A stretch of DNA of 64,000 bases from Paraburkholderia fynbosensis (GCF_902859935.1 NZ_CADIKI010000001.1:1-64000); one strand, 5' to 3'. Positions 54,553-63,452 are shown, counted from the stretch's first letter. The notes: generated from the letters alone by a model not told the origin. Made by a program: numbers and translations.

Positions 54553-55461
54553 ATGAACAAACAAGCCATCGATACGTTGCTGAAAAAGATCAACGACAGC
54601 GCCACCAGCGAAGGTAATCCGCGCACCAGGCAGATCGTGAACCGGATCGTGCAGGACCTGTTCTATACGATCGAAGATCTCGACGTGCAGCCCGACGAAT
54701 TCTGGACCGCGCTGAACTATCTCGGCGACGCCGGCAAGAGCGGCGAGCTGGGCTTGCTGGCAGCGGGTCTCGGGTTCGAACATTTTCTCGATCTGCGTCT
54801 GGACGAAGCGGAAGCGAAGGCCGGAATCGAAGGCGGCACCCCGCGCACGATCGAAGGTCCGTTGTATGTCGCGGGCGCGCCGGAGTCCGTCGGCCATGCG
54901 CGGCTCGACGACGGCACCGATCCGGGGCAGACGCTCGTGATGCGCGGCCGCGTGCTCGGCGAGGACGGCCAGCCGCTCGCGAATGCGCTGGTCGAAGTGT
55001 GGCATGCGAACCATCTCGGCAATTACTCGTACTTCGACAAATCGCAGCCGGCGTTCAACCTGCGCCGCTCGATCCGCACCGATGCCGAAGGCAAATACAG
55101 CTTCCGCAGCGTCGTGCCGGTCGGCTATAGCGTGCCGCCGCAAGGTCAGACGCAATTGCTGCTCGATCAGCTCGGGCGTCACGGGCATCGTCCGGCGCAT
55201 ATCCACTTCTTCGTTTCCGCGCCGGGTTGCCGCAAGCTGACGACGCAGATCAACATCGACGGCGATCCGTATCTGTGGGACGACTTCGCTTTTGCGACGC
55301 GCGACGGCCTCGTGCCCGCGCTCAAGCAGGCCGAAGGCGCCGACGGGAAACCGTACGGCGTGGAAGGCAACTTCGCCCTGATCGATTTCGACTTCACGCT
55401 GTTTAACGAACGCGACAATCTGCCGGGCGCCGAAGTGGAGCGGGTGCGCGCCGAGGCTTGA
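54553..55461 (+). CDS. catA: Catechol 1,2-dioxygenase
   Basis: A 302-residue intradiol dioxygenase. The N-terminal helical dimer domain is at about 1-100; the iron(III) ligands are Tyr158 (L-G-N-Y-S-Y), Tyr192 (P-V-G-Y-S-V), His216 and His218 (R-P-A-H-I-H). It cleaves catechol to cis,cis-muconate. AAGGAG precedes ATG 54553. It follows catB at 37 bp, and a large hairpin separates it from catC. Confidence 0.97.
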   Translation: MNKQAIDTLLKKINDSATSEGNPRTRQIVNRIVQDLFYTIEDLDVQPDEFWTALNYLGDAGKSGELGLLAAGLGFEHFLDLRLDEAEAKAGIEGGTPRTIEGPLYVAGAPESVGHARLDDGTDPGQTLVMRGRVLGEDGQPLANALVEVWHANHLGNYSYFDKSQPAFNLRRSIRTDAEGKYSFRSVVPVGYSVPPQGQTQLLLDQLGRHGHRPAHIHFFVSAPGCRKLTTQINIDGDPYLWDDFAFATRDGLVPALKQAEGADGKPYGVEGNFALIDFDFTLFNERDNLPGAEVERVRAEA

Positions 55462-55512
55462 CGCGCCGGCGTTTTGAGAGAAGACGCCTGAACGTCGTGC
55501 AGGAATCAGTCG

Positions 55513-55555
55513 ACCCTGGCTGGCACGGCGTGTGGCTTGCCGTGTCAGCCAGGGT
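55513..55555 (+). terminator. Long hairpin between catA and catC
   Basis: A 17-bp stem (55513-55529 with 55539-55555), containing one G-U pair and closing a 9-base loop, lies 51 bases after the catA stop. It is followed by CTTTCATT, a weak T-tract. It may partly terminate the transcript or protect the catBA mRNA, lowering catC relative to catBA. Confidence 0.65.
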
Positions 55556-55633
55556 CTTTCATTACCGATCATCCTATTGATCATGTATCGATCACCCGTC
55601 GAGCACGGTATCGATTAGCCGAGGAGAACAAGC

Positions 55634-55924
55634 ATGTTGTTTCACGTCGAGATGACCGTCAATCTGCCGCAGGACATGGATGCGGAACGCGCCGCGCGTC
55701 TGAAGGCCGACGAAAAGGCGATGTCGCAACGACTTCAGCAGGAAGGCGTATGGCGGCACCTATGGCGCATTGCCGGGCGCTACGCGAATATCAGCGTGTT
55801 CGATGTGGAAAGCCCCGCGCATCTGCATGACGTGCTGAGCCAGTTGCCGCTGTTTCCGTATATGGATGTCGAAGTGCGCGCGCTGTGCCGGCACGCGTCG
55901 TCGATTCGCGACGACGACCGGTAA
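55634..55924 (+). CDS. catC: Muconolactone delta-isomerase
   Basis: A 96-residue protein, the usual size of CatC, starting M-L-F-H-V-E-M-T-V-N-L-P and containing G-V-W-R-H-L-W-R-I-A-G-R-Y and L-P-L-F-P-Y-M. It isomerises muconolactone to 3-oxoadipate enol-lactone as a decamer in the cytoplasm. GAGGAGAA precedes ATG 55634. Last of the cat genes here; catD and the pcaIJF functions must lie elsewhere. Confidence 0.96.
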   Translation: MLFHVEMTVNLPQDMDAERAARLKADEKAMSQRLQQEGVWRHLWRIAGRYANISVFDVESPAHLHDVLSQLPLFPYMDVEVRALCRHASSIRDDDR

Positions 55925-56078
55925 GCGTCGAGGAAGACAAGCAGGGAGAGACCGGCCTCAGGAAGGTGCTGCGAAGGCCGCACCTTTTGCAATTGCATGA
56001 AGCCGCTGTCAAGCAATGGCGCAATGCAGACCATGCGGTTATGCGGTCTTCGCGCGCCACGCGCAAGACCGCAACACC

Positions 56079-57059
56079 TCAAAGATCCAGCACCAGTACC
56101 GGCGACGTCGCGCGCGACACACAGCAGCAGATCACCTTGCCGCTCGCGCGTTCCGCTTTGCTCAGACAATGGTCGCGATGCTCGGGCGTGCCGCTCACCA
56201 CGTCGATCATGCAGGTGCCACAGACGCCCTCGCCACACGACGTGTCCACTTCGATGCCGATCGACGCCAGCGCCGCCACGATGGTCGTGTCCTTGTCGAC
56301 GCGCACGGTCGCGCCGCTGCTGGCGATCCGCACGTCGAACGCGTCGAGCGACGCCGCTTCACCGCTCACGGCGGTGGAAGCCGGCTCCGCCGCAAAACGT
56401 TCCAGGTGAATTGCGTGTGGCGCGACGCGCGTTTCGCCGATCGCCACCACGCGATCCATGAAAGGCGCGGGCCCGCAGGTATAGATATGCGTGCCGTCAC
56501 GCGAGCCTTGCAGACAATCGCCGAGCACCGCATCGAGCTGCTCGTGCGCTACGCCGAAGTGAAACTTCACGTGATCGCTGAACGGCGAGCGCGAGAGCAA
56601 CGGCAAGAACGCCGCATGCTCCGCACTGCGCGCGAAATAGTGCAGCGTGAAGCGCTGCCGCTGCTTCAGCAACCGGTAGGCCATGCTCAACAACGGCGTC
56701 ACGCCGATGCCCGCGGCGACCAGAATATGTTCGTCGGCGCCGGGCGCAAGCTGGAACAGGTTGCGCGGCGCGCCGATCGTCAGTTCGCTGCCGACCGTGA
56801 CCTCGTCATGCAACGCACGCGAGCCGCCGCGCGAAGCGTCTTCGCGTTTCACCGCAAACAGATGCGCGTCGCGCTGATCGGGGTCGCCGCACAACGAATA
56901 TTGCCGCGTGAGCCCGGACGGGCCGACGACGTCGATGTGCGCGCCGGGTTCGTAGTGGTCGAACGGCTGGCCATCCAGACGCGAGACGCTGAACGAGCGC
57001 ACGCCGTGCGCTTCGTCACGCACGCTCTCGACACGTACGTTAAAGGTGGTTCTTTCCAT
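56079..57059 (-). CDS. iacF: Dioxygenase reductase IacF (FMN, NAD and [2Fe-2S] domains)
   Basis: A 326-residue phthalate-dioxygenase-reductase-type protein. The flavin domain has R-Q-Y-S-L-C-G (about residue 53), the NAD domain V-A-A-G-I-G-V-T-P, and the C-terminal plant-type ferredoxin domain has cysteines 275, 280 and 283 (C-G-E-G-V-C-G-T-C) and a fourth in I-C-C-C-V. It passes electrons from NADH to the IacCD dioxygenase. Although separated from iacCD by the cat genes, it is the only such reductase in the island. Convergent with catC. Confidence 0.88.
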   Translation of the reverse strand: MERTTFNVRVESVRDEAHGVRSFSVSRLDGQPFDHYEPGAHIDVVGPSGLTRQYSLCGDPDQRDAHLFAVKREDASRGGSRALHDEVTVGSELTIGAPRNLFQLAPGADEHILVAAGIGVTPLLSMAYRLLKQRQRFTLHYFARSAEHAAFLPLLSRSPFSDHVKFHFGVAHEQLDAVLGDCLQGSRDGTHIYTCGPAPFMDRVVAIGETRVAPHAIHLERFAAEPASTAVSGEAASLDAFDVRIASSGATVRVDKDTTIVAALASIGIEVDTSCGEGVCGTCMIDVVSGTPEHRDHCLSKAERASGKVICCCVSRATSPVLVLDL

Positions 57060-57188
57060 GATTTGCCGACAAGAAATAACGCTGCAAGGCGCACTGTCGT
57101 GAGCAGTGCGGGCGCCGCGCGCATGGGTTGCATGCGGTCGTGCGTCAAGAATAAGAACCTAGGTCGAATCAGGCAAATCGATTAAAAA

Positions 57189-57231
57189 TGGCCAACCGGA
57201 TAAATGTGGCTGATATCAACGCGATTGGCCA
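57189..57231 (-). terminator. Possible terminator of the LysR gene
   Basis: TGGCCAA at 57189-57195 and TTGGCCA at 57225-57231 can pair. On the minus strand the stem is followed by five T. The 29-base loop is long for an intrinsic terminator. It lies 17 bases after the LysR stop codon. Confidence 0.4.
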
Positions 57232-57247
57232 AACCCCGTCCGAAACG

Positions 57248-58132
57248 CTAGATCCCAGCCAGATGCCGCACCAGAGCCTTTTCCAGCCGCGACATCGCGT
57301 TCAGCTCGCGCATGCAGACCAGCAACTGGCGCGAGGCCCAGCTCTCGGCCAGCTCGATCGTGCGAATGCCCGGCGTGCCGCGATAGCGCCGCGCCGCCGT
57401 GGCCGGCACGATGCCGACCCCCGCACCCTGTTCGACCATGCAGCAGATGCCGTCGAATGTGCGCATGTGCGCACGATAGATTAAAGGCCGACCGGCCAGC
57501 AAAGCGCGCTCGCCGAGATACGCGTGCAATGCGCTGTCCGCACTGAGACCGATGAATTCGCGCGCGGCCACCTCCGCGAGCGCGGCACGCCGGCGCGTCG
57601 CGAGCGGGTCGTCGCGGCTCGTGATCAGCACGAGCTTGTCGACGGCAAACGCAAACGTCTGCAGTGCGCCATGTTCGACCGCATCGGAAATGATGCCGAT
57701 CTCCGCGGCGCCGGTGAGCACGGCCTTGACTGTCTCGCTGCTTTGACGCTCCTTCAGATCGATCTGCACGTTCGGGTGATTGCGCAAAAAGAGGCCGATC
57801 GCCGAAGGCAGGAACTCGGTGATGGCGGCGGTATTGGTCCACAGGCGGATGCAGGCCTTGCGCCCCTCCTGATGCTCGCCCAGCTCACCCTGCATCCTTT
57901 CGATCTGCCCGAGCACGAGCCGCGCATGATGCGCGAGCGTATCGCCAGTCGGCGTGGATTCGACACCGCGGCGGCCGCGTTCGAGCAGCGGCATGCCAAG
58001 CGCGTCCTCCATGCCGCGCAGCCGGGCGCTGGCCGAGGGCAGCGACATGTTCGCGCGCGCGGCGCCGTGCGTGATGCTGCCGGTGTCGAGTACATACAGG
58101 AAGAGCCGGAGATCGATGAGGTCAAAGCGCAT
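57248..58132 (-). CDS. LysR-family regulator
   Basis: A 294-residue LysR protein: M-R-F-D-L-I-D-L-R-L-F-L-Y-V-L-D, helix-turn-helix S-I-T-H-G-A-A-R-A-N-M-S-L-P-S-A-S, and effector domain from about residue 90 with I-R-L-W-T-N-T-A-A. The sequence type (N-M-S-L-P-S-A-S-A-R) is common among regulators of single transporters or small oxidoreductases. It is divergent from the TSUP exporter at 58271, its most likely target. Confidence 0.87.
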   Translation of the reverse strand: MRFDLIDLRLFLYVLDTGSITHGAARANMSLPSASARLRGMEDALGMPLLERGRRGVESTPTGDTLAHHARLVLGQIERMQGELGEHQEGRKACIRLWTNTAAITEFLPSAIGLFLRNHPNVQIDLKERQSSETVKAVLTGAAEIGIISDAVEHGALQTFAFAVDKLVLITSRDDPLATRRRAALAEVAAREFIGLSADSALHAYLGERALLAGRPLIYRAHMRTFDGICCMVEQGAGVGIVPATAARRYRGTPGIRTIELAESWASRQLLVCMRELNAMSRLEKALVRHLAGI

Positions 58133-58270
58133 GAGCGTGTAGTTTGAGCAGGAGACGCTGGAGGGAATCGAGCCTTAGTCTCAGCCTAAGTCACGATACG
58201 TATCTTACGCATTGTGGACTGCGCGGCCGGGATTGAAAATCGCTCACATCACTTCAATAAAAATCGGCCG

Positions 58271-59080
58271 ATGATCTCTTGGTTCGCAAGTTTGTTTTCA
58301 GGTCCGTTTTCGAGTCCGTTTTCGAGTCCGTTTACGGGTTCGATTGCGCTGCATGCCAGCGTGATCGCCGCGACCTTCGTCGTGGCCGGTTTCGTAAAAG
58401 GCGTGACCGGCATGGGCCTGCCCACCGTCGCAATGGGCGTGCTCGGCACGCTGATGCTGCCCGCTCAGGCGGCCGCCTTGCTGCTATTGCCGTCGTTCGT
58501 CACGAACGTCTGGCAACTGTTCGCGGGGCCGAGCGTGCGCGCGATGCTCAGGCGCTTATGGCCGATGATGGCGGGCATTGTCGGCGGCACGCTCGCGGCG
58601 GCGTCGTTCATTGCGGGGGCTGGCGGTGCATGGGCGGCCGTCGGACTCGGCGCCGCGTTGACGCTGTATGCGGCGGCCGGCTTGCTGGCGTGGCGCTTCT
58701 CGGTGCCGGCGCGGCACGAGCGCTGGCTGTCACCGGCGATCGGCGCGCTCACCGGCGTGGTCACGGGGGGCACCGGCGTGTTCGTCGTGCCGGCAGTCCC
58801 TTATCTGCAGTCGCTCGCGCTGAAGAAAGAGGACCTGGTGCAAGCGCTCGGACTGTCGTTCACCGTGTCGACCATCGCGCTCGCCATCGGACTCGCGAGC
58901 GAGCATGCCTTTGCTGCCGACGAGCTGGGTGTCTCGCTCGCCGCCGTCGCACCGGCGCTGATCGGCATGTGGATCGGCCAGCGCGTGCGCGGGCTCATCA
59001 GCGCGGCGAGCTTTCGCCGCTGGTTCTTCATCTGCCTGCTCGGACTCGGCATTCAATTGATGGCGCGTGCATTCGTTTAA
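58271..59080 (+). CDS. TSUP/TauE-SafE family sulfite or organosulfonate exporter
   Basis: A 269-residue integral membrane protein with about eight helices and the family signature V-A-G-F-V-K-G-V-T-G-M-G-L-P near residue 38; a second copy, G-A-L-T-G-V-V-T-G-G-T-G-V-F-V-V-P, marks the repeat. TSUP proteins export sulfite, sulfoacetate or related anions. The N terminus has a four-copy F-S-x-P repeat encoded by a 12-bp tandem repeat. Divergent from a LysR regulator. Confidence 0.88.
   Translation: MISWFASLFSGPFSSPFSSPFTGSIALHASVIAATFVVAGFVKGVTGMGLPTVAMGVLGTLMLPAQAAALLLLPSFVTNVWQLFAGPSVRAMLRRLWPMMAGIVGGTLAAASFIAGAGGAWAAVGLGAALTLYAAAGLLAWRFSVPARHERWLSPAIGALTGVVTGGTGVFVVPAVPYLQSLALKKEDLVQALGLSFTVSTIALAIGLASEHAFAADELGVSLAAVAPALIGMWIGQRVRGLISAASFRRWFFICLLGLGIQLMARAFV
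58295..58342 (+). repeat. 12-bp tandem repeat inside the exporter gene
   Basis: Four copies of a 12-bp unit related to TTTTCGAGTCCG (58295-58306, 58307-58318, 58319-58330, 58331-58342). The middle two are identical and the outer two diverged. They encode F-S-G-P, F-S-S-P, F-S-S-P and F-T-G-S near the N terminus. Confidence 0.85.
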
Positions 59081-59116
59081 TGACAATGCAATGGGAACGG
59101 ACAACGGAGGGAGATC

Positions 59117-59203
59117 GTGTTACACGTCATTCTCGATACGCTCGGTGCGCTGGCGGTGCTCGCAAGTGTCAGCGTGCAGATTGCGCTGATACGTAAGCGC
59201 TGA
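59117..59203 (+). CDS. Putative 28-residue single-helix membrane peptide
   Basis: GTG 59117 is preceded by the very strong ribosome binding site GGAGGGAG at a 5-base distance. The 28 residues start M-L-H-V-I-L-D-T-L and are almost wholly hydrophobic (A-L-A-V-L-A-S-V-S-V-Q-I-A-L-I), ending in R-K-R. This is the layout of a one-helix membrane peptide with positive-inside end. It lies 36 bp after the exporter gene and may be co-transcribed as a small partner. No family recognised. Confidence 0.55.
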   Translation: MLHVILDTLGALAVLASVSVQIALIRKR

Positions 59204-59471
59204 GTTCATTTTCCGCCATCATCTGGCCGGCCGCGCAATGCGGGCCGCCATCGTCTCGCGAGCACGCATGCGCACGCAAGCGCTGCAGCTAGATTGCCGA
59301 TTGTTCGGTTCAACCGACGTATCTATTCGCCGTCAGCCGCTTTATCCCTCACGCTGACATGCCTACATTGTGTCCAGTGACAGCGCCACTGCAAATCCAG
59401 CTTCATCGACGTGAATCCCGCGAATGTTCGCGACAGCGCGTCGGCGCCAATTCCATTGAAAGGACATGATC

Positions 59472-60218
59472 ATGAGCAAGCTCACAGGTAAAGTCGCGGT
59501 CGTAACCGGCGGATCGAAAGGCATCGGCGCGGCCATTGCGAAAGCATTGGCGGCGCAGGGCGCATCGGTGGTAGTGAACTACGCGTCCAGCAAGGCAGGC
59601 GCCGAGAGCGTCGTCGAAGCGATCACCGCGGCGGGCGGCAAGGCCATCGCGGTCGGCGGCGACGTCGCCAAGGCAGCCGACGCGCAAGGCATCATCGACA
59701 CGGCGGTCGAAACCTATGGCCGTCTCGACATCCTCGTCAACAACTCGGGCGTGTATGAGTTTTCGCCGATCGAGGAGATCACCGAAGAGCACTTCCACAA
59801 GCATTTCAATGTGAACGTGCTGGGTCTGCTGTTGACCACGCAGGCGGCGGTCAAGCATCTCGGCGAAGGCGGCAGCATCGTCAACGTCAGCTCGGTGGTG
59901 AGCCGCATCACGCCGCCGGGCAGCGCGGTGTATACGGCGACCAAAGGCGCGGTGGACGGCATTACGGGCGTGCTCGCGAAGGAACTCGGTGCGCGCAAGA
60001 TTCGCGTGAATTCCGTGAATCCGGGCATGGTCGCGACCGAAGGCGCGCATAGCGCGGGGATCATTGGTTCGGACCTCGAAGCATGGGCGCTCGGCACGAC
60101 GCCGCTCGGACGCATCGGCCAACCTGACGATATCGCGGATGTCGTCGTGTTCCTCGCCTCAAACGATTCGCGCTGGCTGACGGGCGAGAGTCTGATTGCG
60201 AGCGGCGGCTCGCGCTGA
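59472..60218 (+). CDS. SDR-family oxidoreductase (FabG/glucose-dehydrogenase type)
   Basis: A 248-residue SDR with T-G-G-S-K-G-I-G at residues 12-19, N-N-S-G (a variant of N-N-A-G) at 90-93, serine 141, and Tyr154/Lys158 in Y-T-A-T-K. The end I-A-S-G-G-S-R is typical. ATG 59472 is at good distance from AAAGGA; ATG 59466 is too near it. No operon partners; substrate unknown, with glucose, 3-oxoacyl and xenobiotic ketone types all possible. Confidence 0.88.
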   Translation: MSKLTGKVAVVTGGSKGIGAAIAKALAAQGASVVVNYASSKAGAESVVEAITAAGGKAIAVGGDVAKAADAQGIIDTAVETYGRLDILVNNSGVYEFSPIEEITEEHFHKHFNVNVLGLLLTTQAAVKHLGEGGSIVNVSSVVSRITPPGSAVYTATKGAVDGITGVLAKELGARKIRVNSVNPGMVATEGAHSAGIIGSDLEAWALGTTPLGRIGQPDDIADVVVFLASNDSRWLTGESLIASGGSR

Positions 60219-60368
60219 GCGAGTTTGTCGTGCGATGGTGTGCGGTGCGGCCTGCGAAAGGACGGTGGTCGCAACCGCATGCCTGACAGTACAGCAGCAG
60301 AGAAGTACAACGCCTGGCAAGTGACTCGCCTCAAAACCCCGTCATCACCTGCCGGGCACTTCACACTT

Positions 60369-61250
60369 TCATCCAGCCGCAATCGCAGCCGCGCCCGGCA
60401 ATTGCACCGCGAACAACGCGTCCAGCAGATTCGACCCCGGCCGCTCGGCGAGCCGCGTGAGCGACTCGATCATCTGCACCCGGCAATCCTGCAGCGGGAT
60501 GATCCTGATCCGCCGTGACTCGTTGAATTCGGCGCGCGCAATCACGCCGACGCCGAGGCCTTGCGCGACCGCTTCTTCCAACGCCTCGCGCCCGTCCACG
60601 TACATCACGGGCTCCACCTGCAAAGACTCGCGCACCAGCTCGATTTCGAGCAGTTGCTGTGTGACCGATTGCGACTCGCGGAAAATCATCGGCTGTTTGA
60701 CCAGTTCCGCGTAGCTCAGCCTGCGTTTCTTCGCGACCGGATCGCCGGCCGGCACCATCGCCACCAGCGGGTCGCGCCGCAACACGCGCGACTCCAGCCG
60801 GCTGTGCACTTGCGGCGCGGCGGTAATGGCCGCGTCGACCGCGCTCGCCAGCACGCGCTGCATGCAGTCCGCCGCATTGGCGATCGACAGCGTCACGACG
60901 ATCCCGGGATGCAGCTTGCGAAACGCGCCGATCAGCGTGACCGCGAGATCGGGCGCATCGGCGGCCAGCGAGAGCGAGCCGGACTCCAGCCCGCCCGCCG
61001 ACTCCAGTAGTTGCCGCGCGTCGCGCTCGCAACCGAGCATGTGGCGCGTCACGGCAAACAGACGCAAGCCCAGTTCGGTGGTTTCGACGCCGCGTGGACC
61101 GCGTTCGAACAGCTTGACGCCGTAATCCTGCTCCAGCCGCCGCACGTGGTCCGACACCGCCGGCTGCGTCAGCGACAACGCCTGTGCCGCTTTCGAAAAC
61201 CCGCCGTGTTCCGCGACCGCATGAAACGCCCGCAATTGCGCGTATTGCAC
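60369..61250 (-). CDS. LysR-family regulator of the phnWX genes
   Basis: A 293-residue LysR protein: Q-Y-A-Q-L-R-A-F-H-A-V-A-E-H-G-G-F-S-K-A-A-Q with helix-turn-helix S-L-T-Q-P-A-V-S-D-H-V, and an effector domain with L-V-A-M-V-P-A-G-D-P. The start is GTG 61250, preceded by GCGAGG; TTG 61277 is further upstream in the same frame. It is divergent from phnW with a palindrome between, so it should regulate 2-aminoethylphosphonate use. Confidence 0.88.
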   Translation of the reverse strand: MQYAQLRAFHAVAEHGGFSKAAQALSLTQPAVSDHVRRLEQDYGVKLFERGPRGVETTELGLRLFAVTRHMLGCERDARQLLESAGGLESGSLSLAADAPDLAVTLIGAFRKLHPGIVVTLSIANAADCMQRVLASAVDAAITAAPQVHSRLESRVLRRDPLVAMVPAGDPVAKKRRLSYAELVKQPMIFRESQSVTQQLLEIELVRESLQVEPVMYVDGREALEEAVAQGLGVGVIARAEFNESRRIRIIPLQDCRVQMIESLTRLAERPGSNLLDALFAVQLPGAAAIAAG

Positions 61251-61297
61251 GTGTGCCTCGCCGCTCGTTTCGAGCAATAAGTTTTGACGATACCGTC

Positions 61298-61312
61298 ATC
61301 GATTATATCGAT
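61298..61312. promoter_or_regulatory. Palindrome in the phnW/LysR divergent promoter
   Basis: ATCGAT-TAT-ATCGAT at 61298-61312 is a perfect inverted repeat in an AT-rich stretch, followed by the related ATTTTACCGAT. It lies about 65 bp before phnW and 48 bp before the LysR start, where a LysR operator would be expected. Confidence 0.55.
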
Positions 61313-61377
61313 TTTACCGATGCCATCCGGGTCTGTACTGTGTCACGCATCGACATAGCAATACCGGAGTTCCGCAC

Positions 61378-62616
61378 ATGGAAAGCGCGATCGGTCGTTC
61401 AACCTCTTCAACCGCGGCCGGCGCGCTGCCATGCGCCGCGCCTGCGAGCGGCGAACCGTATCTATTGACGCCGGGGCCGCTCACCACCGCGCGCTCGACC
61501 AAAGAAGCGATGCTGCGCGACTGGGGCTCGTGGGACGGCGATTTCCGCGCCATGACCGCGCAGTTGCGTGCGAGCCTGCTCGACATCGCGGGCGCCGGTG
61601 CGGACAACCCCGCTAGCGACTACGACTGCGTGCCGCTGCAAGGCAGCGGCAGCTATTGCGTCGAAGCGATGCTCGGCAGTCTGATGCCGCGCGATGGCCA
61701 CGCGCTCGTGCTCGCGAACGGCGCGTACGGCAAACGCATCGCCACCACGCTCGGCTACCTGGGCCGCGCCTACACGCTGCTCGACAAGGGCGACTACCTG
61801 CCGCCGCGCGGCGCGGAAATCGAACGCATGCTGAATGCCGATCCGCGCATTACGCACGTGGTCGCAGTGCATTGCGAAACCAGCTCGGGGATTCTCAATC
61901 CGCTCGCGGAGATCGCCGCGGCCACCGCAAAAAAAGGCCGCAAGCTGCTGATCGATTCGATGAGCGCGTTCGGCGCCGTGCCGCTCGACGTGCGCGAGAC
62001 GGCCTGCGAGGCGTTCGTGTCGTCGGCGAACAAATGCATCGAGGGCGTGCCCGGTTTCGGCTTCGTGATCGCGCGCAAGCGCGCCTTGCAGGAAGCGAAG
62101 GGCCGCAGCCATTCGCTCGCGCTCGACGTGCACGATCAATGGGACGTGATGAACCGCACCGGCCAGTGGCGCTTCACGCCGCCCACCCACACGGTGGCCG
62201 CGTTTATCGAGGCGCTGCGTCTGCACACGCTCGAAGGCGGCCAGCCTGGGCGCCTCGCGCGATACGCGAACAATCGCGACGTGCTGGTCGAGGGCATGCA
62301 GGCGCTCGGCTTCGAGCCGCTGCTGAATGCACGCTGGCGCTCGCCGATCATCGTGACGTTTTTTGCGCCGGCGCATCCGTCGTTCGAATTCGCGCGCTTT
62401 TATGAATTGATGAAACAGCAGGGTTTCATCATCTATCCAGGCAAGCTGACTGTGGCGGAGAGCTTTCGCATCGGCTGCATCGGCCAGGTCGATGAGCACG
62501 TGATGCGCCGCGTGGTGCAGGCCTGCGCCGCATCGTTGCGGGCGCTCGGCGTCGACCATGCGGCGGCGCCGGCGACGGCGCTCGAAGAACGCAAGGCGTT
62601 GGCGCAAGCGGAATGA
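61378..62616 (+). CDS. phnW: 2-aminoethylphosphonate:pyruvate aminotransferase
   Basis: A 412-residue class V aminotransferase. It has L-L-T-P-G-P-L-T-T near residue 30, R-D-W-G-S-W-D near 47, and the PLP lysine Lys219 in S-S-A-N-K-C-I-E-G-V-P-G-F-G-F. PhnW moves the amino group of 2-aminoethylphosphonate to pyruvate, giving phosphonoacetaldehyde and alanine. It is longer than many PhnW (about 365) because of extra N- and C-terminal residues. phnX follows at 32 bp and completes the pathway. Confidence 0.95.
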   Translation: MESAIGRSTSSTAAGALPCAAPASGEPYLLTPGPLTTARSTKEAMLRDWGSWDGDFRAMTAQLRASLLDIAGAGADNPASDYDCVPLQGSGSYCVEAMLGSLMPRDGHALVLANGAYGKRIATTLGYLGRAYTLLDKGDYLPPRGAEIERMLNADPRITHVVAVHCETSSGILNPLAEIAAATAKKGRKLLIDSMSAFGAVPLDVRETACEAFVSSANKCIEGVPGFGFVIARKRALQEAKGRSHSLALDVHDQWDVMNRTGQWRFTPPTHTVAAFIEALRLHTLEGGQPGRLARYANNRDVLVEGMQALGFEPLLNARWRSPIIVTFFAPAHPSFEFARFYELMKQQGFIIYPGKLTVAESFRIGCIGQVDEHVMRRVVQACAASLRALGVDHAAAPATALEERKALAQAE

Positions 62617-62648
62617 TCGATGAGGCCACCTGATGAGGATTGAAACCA

Positions 62649-63452
62649 ATGAAACACGTTAAAGCGGTAATTTTCGACTGGGCCGGCACGGTGGTCGACT
62701 ACGGTTCGCTCGCACCGATGGGTGCGTTCGTCGAGACCTTCGAGCAGTTCGGCGTTCCGATCACGATCGACGAAGCGCGCGGCCCGATGGGCATGGCCAA
62801 GCGTCCGCATATCGCCGCGCTGATGGCGTTGCCGCGCGTCGCGCGAGCCTGGACCGACAAATACGGGCACGCGCCGAACGAAGCCGACATCGACGCCATC
62901 TACGACGTGTTCGTGCCGAAGAACATCGCGGTGGCGGCGAGCTACAGCACGGTGATTCCGGGCGTAGCCGAAGTGGTGAGCGCGCTGCGCGAGGACGACA
63001 TCCGCATCGGCACGACCACCGGCTATACGCGCGAGATCATCGACGAGATCGTGCCGGGCGCGGCGGCGCAGGGATTCTCGCCGGACAGCATCGTCTGCAC
63101 GGGCGATACGCCCGAAGGGCGGCCGTCGCCGTACATGATCTACAGGACGCTGCCGGCGCTCGGCGTCTGGCGCGCGAAGGAGGTCATCAAGGTCGACGAC
63201 ACCGCGGTCGGGATCGAGGAGGGTCTCAACGCCGGGACGTGGACGGTCGGCGTTGCGGTGAGCGGCAACGCGTTCGGGATGACCGAAGCGCAGGTCAAGG
63301 CATTGTCGCCGGATGAGTTCGCGTCGCGCCGTCACGCGGCGTTCGAGAAGTTGCAGGCGGCGGGCGCGCATTATGTGATCGACAGCGTCGCCGATCTGAT
63401 GCCGGTGGCGTACGACATCGACGCGCGTCTCGCGCGAGGCGAGCGGCCGTGA
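62649..63452 (+). CDS. phnX: Phosphonoacetaldehyde hydrolase
   Basis: A 267-residue HAD-superfamily enzyme. Nucleophile Asp10 lies in F-D-W-A-G-T-V-V-D-Y-G-S, the Schiff-base lysine is Lys51 in G-M-A-K-R-P-H, and K-V-D-D-T-A-V-G-I-E-E-G is the metal-site motif near residue 180. PhnX cleaves the C-P bond of phosphonoacetaldehyde to acetaldehyde and phosphate. ATG 62649 was chosen over TTG 62640, since the GAGGA site is nearly adjacent to the latter. Confidence 0.95.
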   Translation: MKHVKAVIFDWAGTVVDYGSLAPMGAFVETFEQFGVPITIDEARGPMGMAKRPHIAALMALPRVARAWTDKYGHAPNEADIDAIYDVFVPKNIAVAASYSTVIPGVAEVVSALREDDIRIGTTTGYTREIIDEIVPGAAAQGFSPDSIVCTGDTPEGRPSPYMIYRTLPALGVWRAKEVIKVDDTAVGIEEGLNAGTWTVGVAVSGNAFGMTEAQVKALSPDEFASRRHAAFEKLQAAGAHYVIDSVADLMPVAYDIDARLARGERP

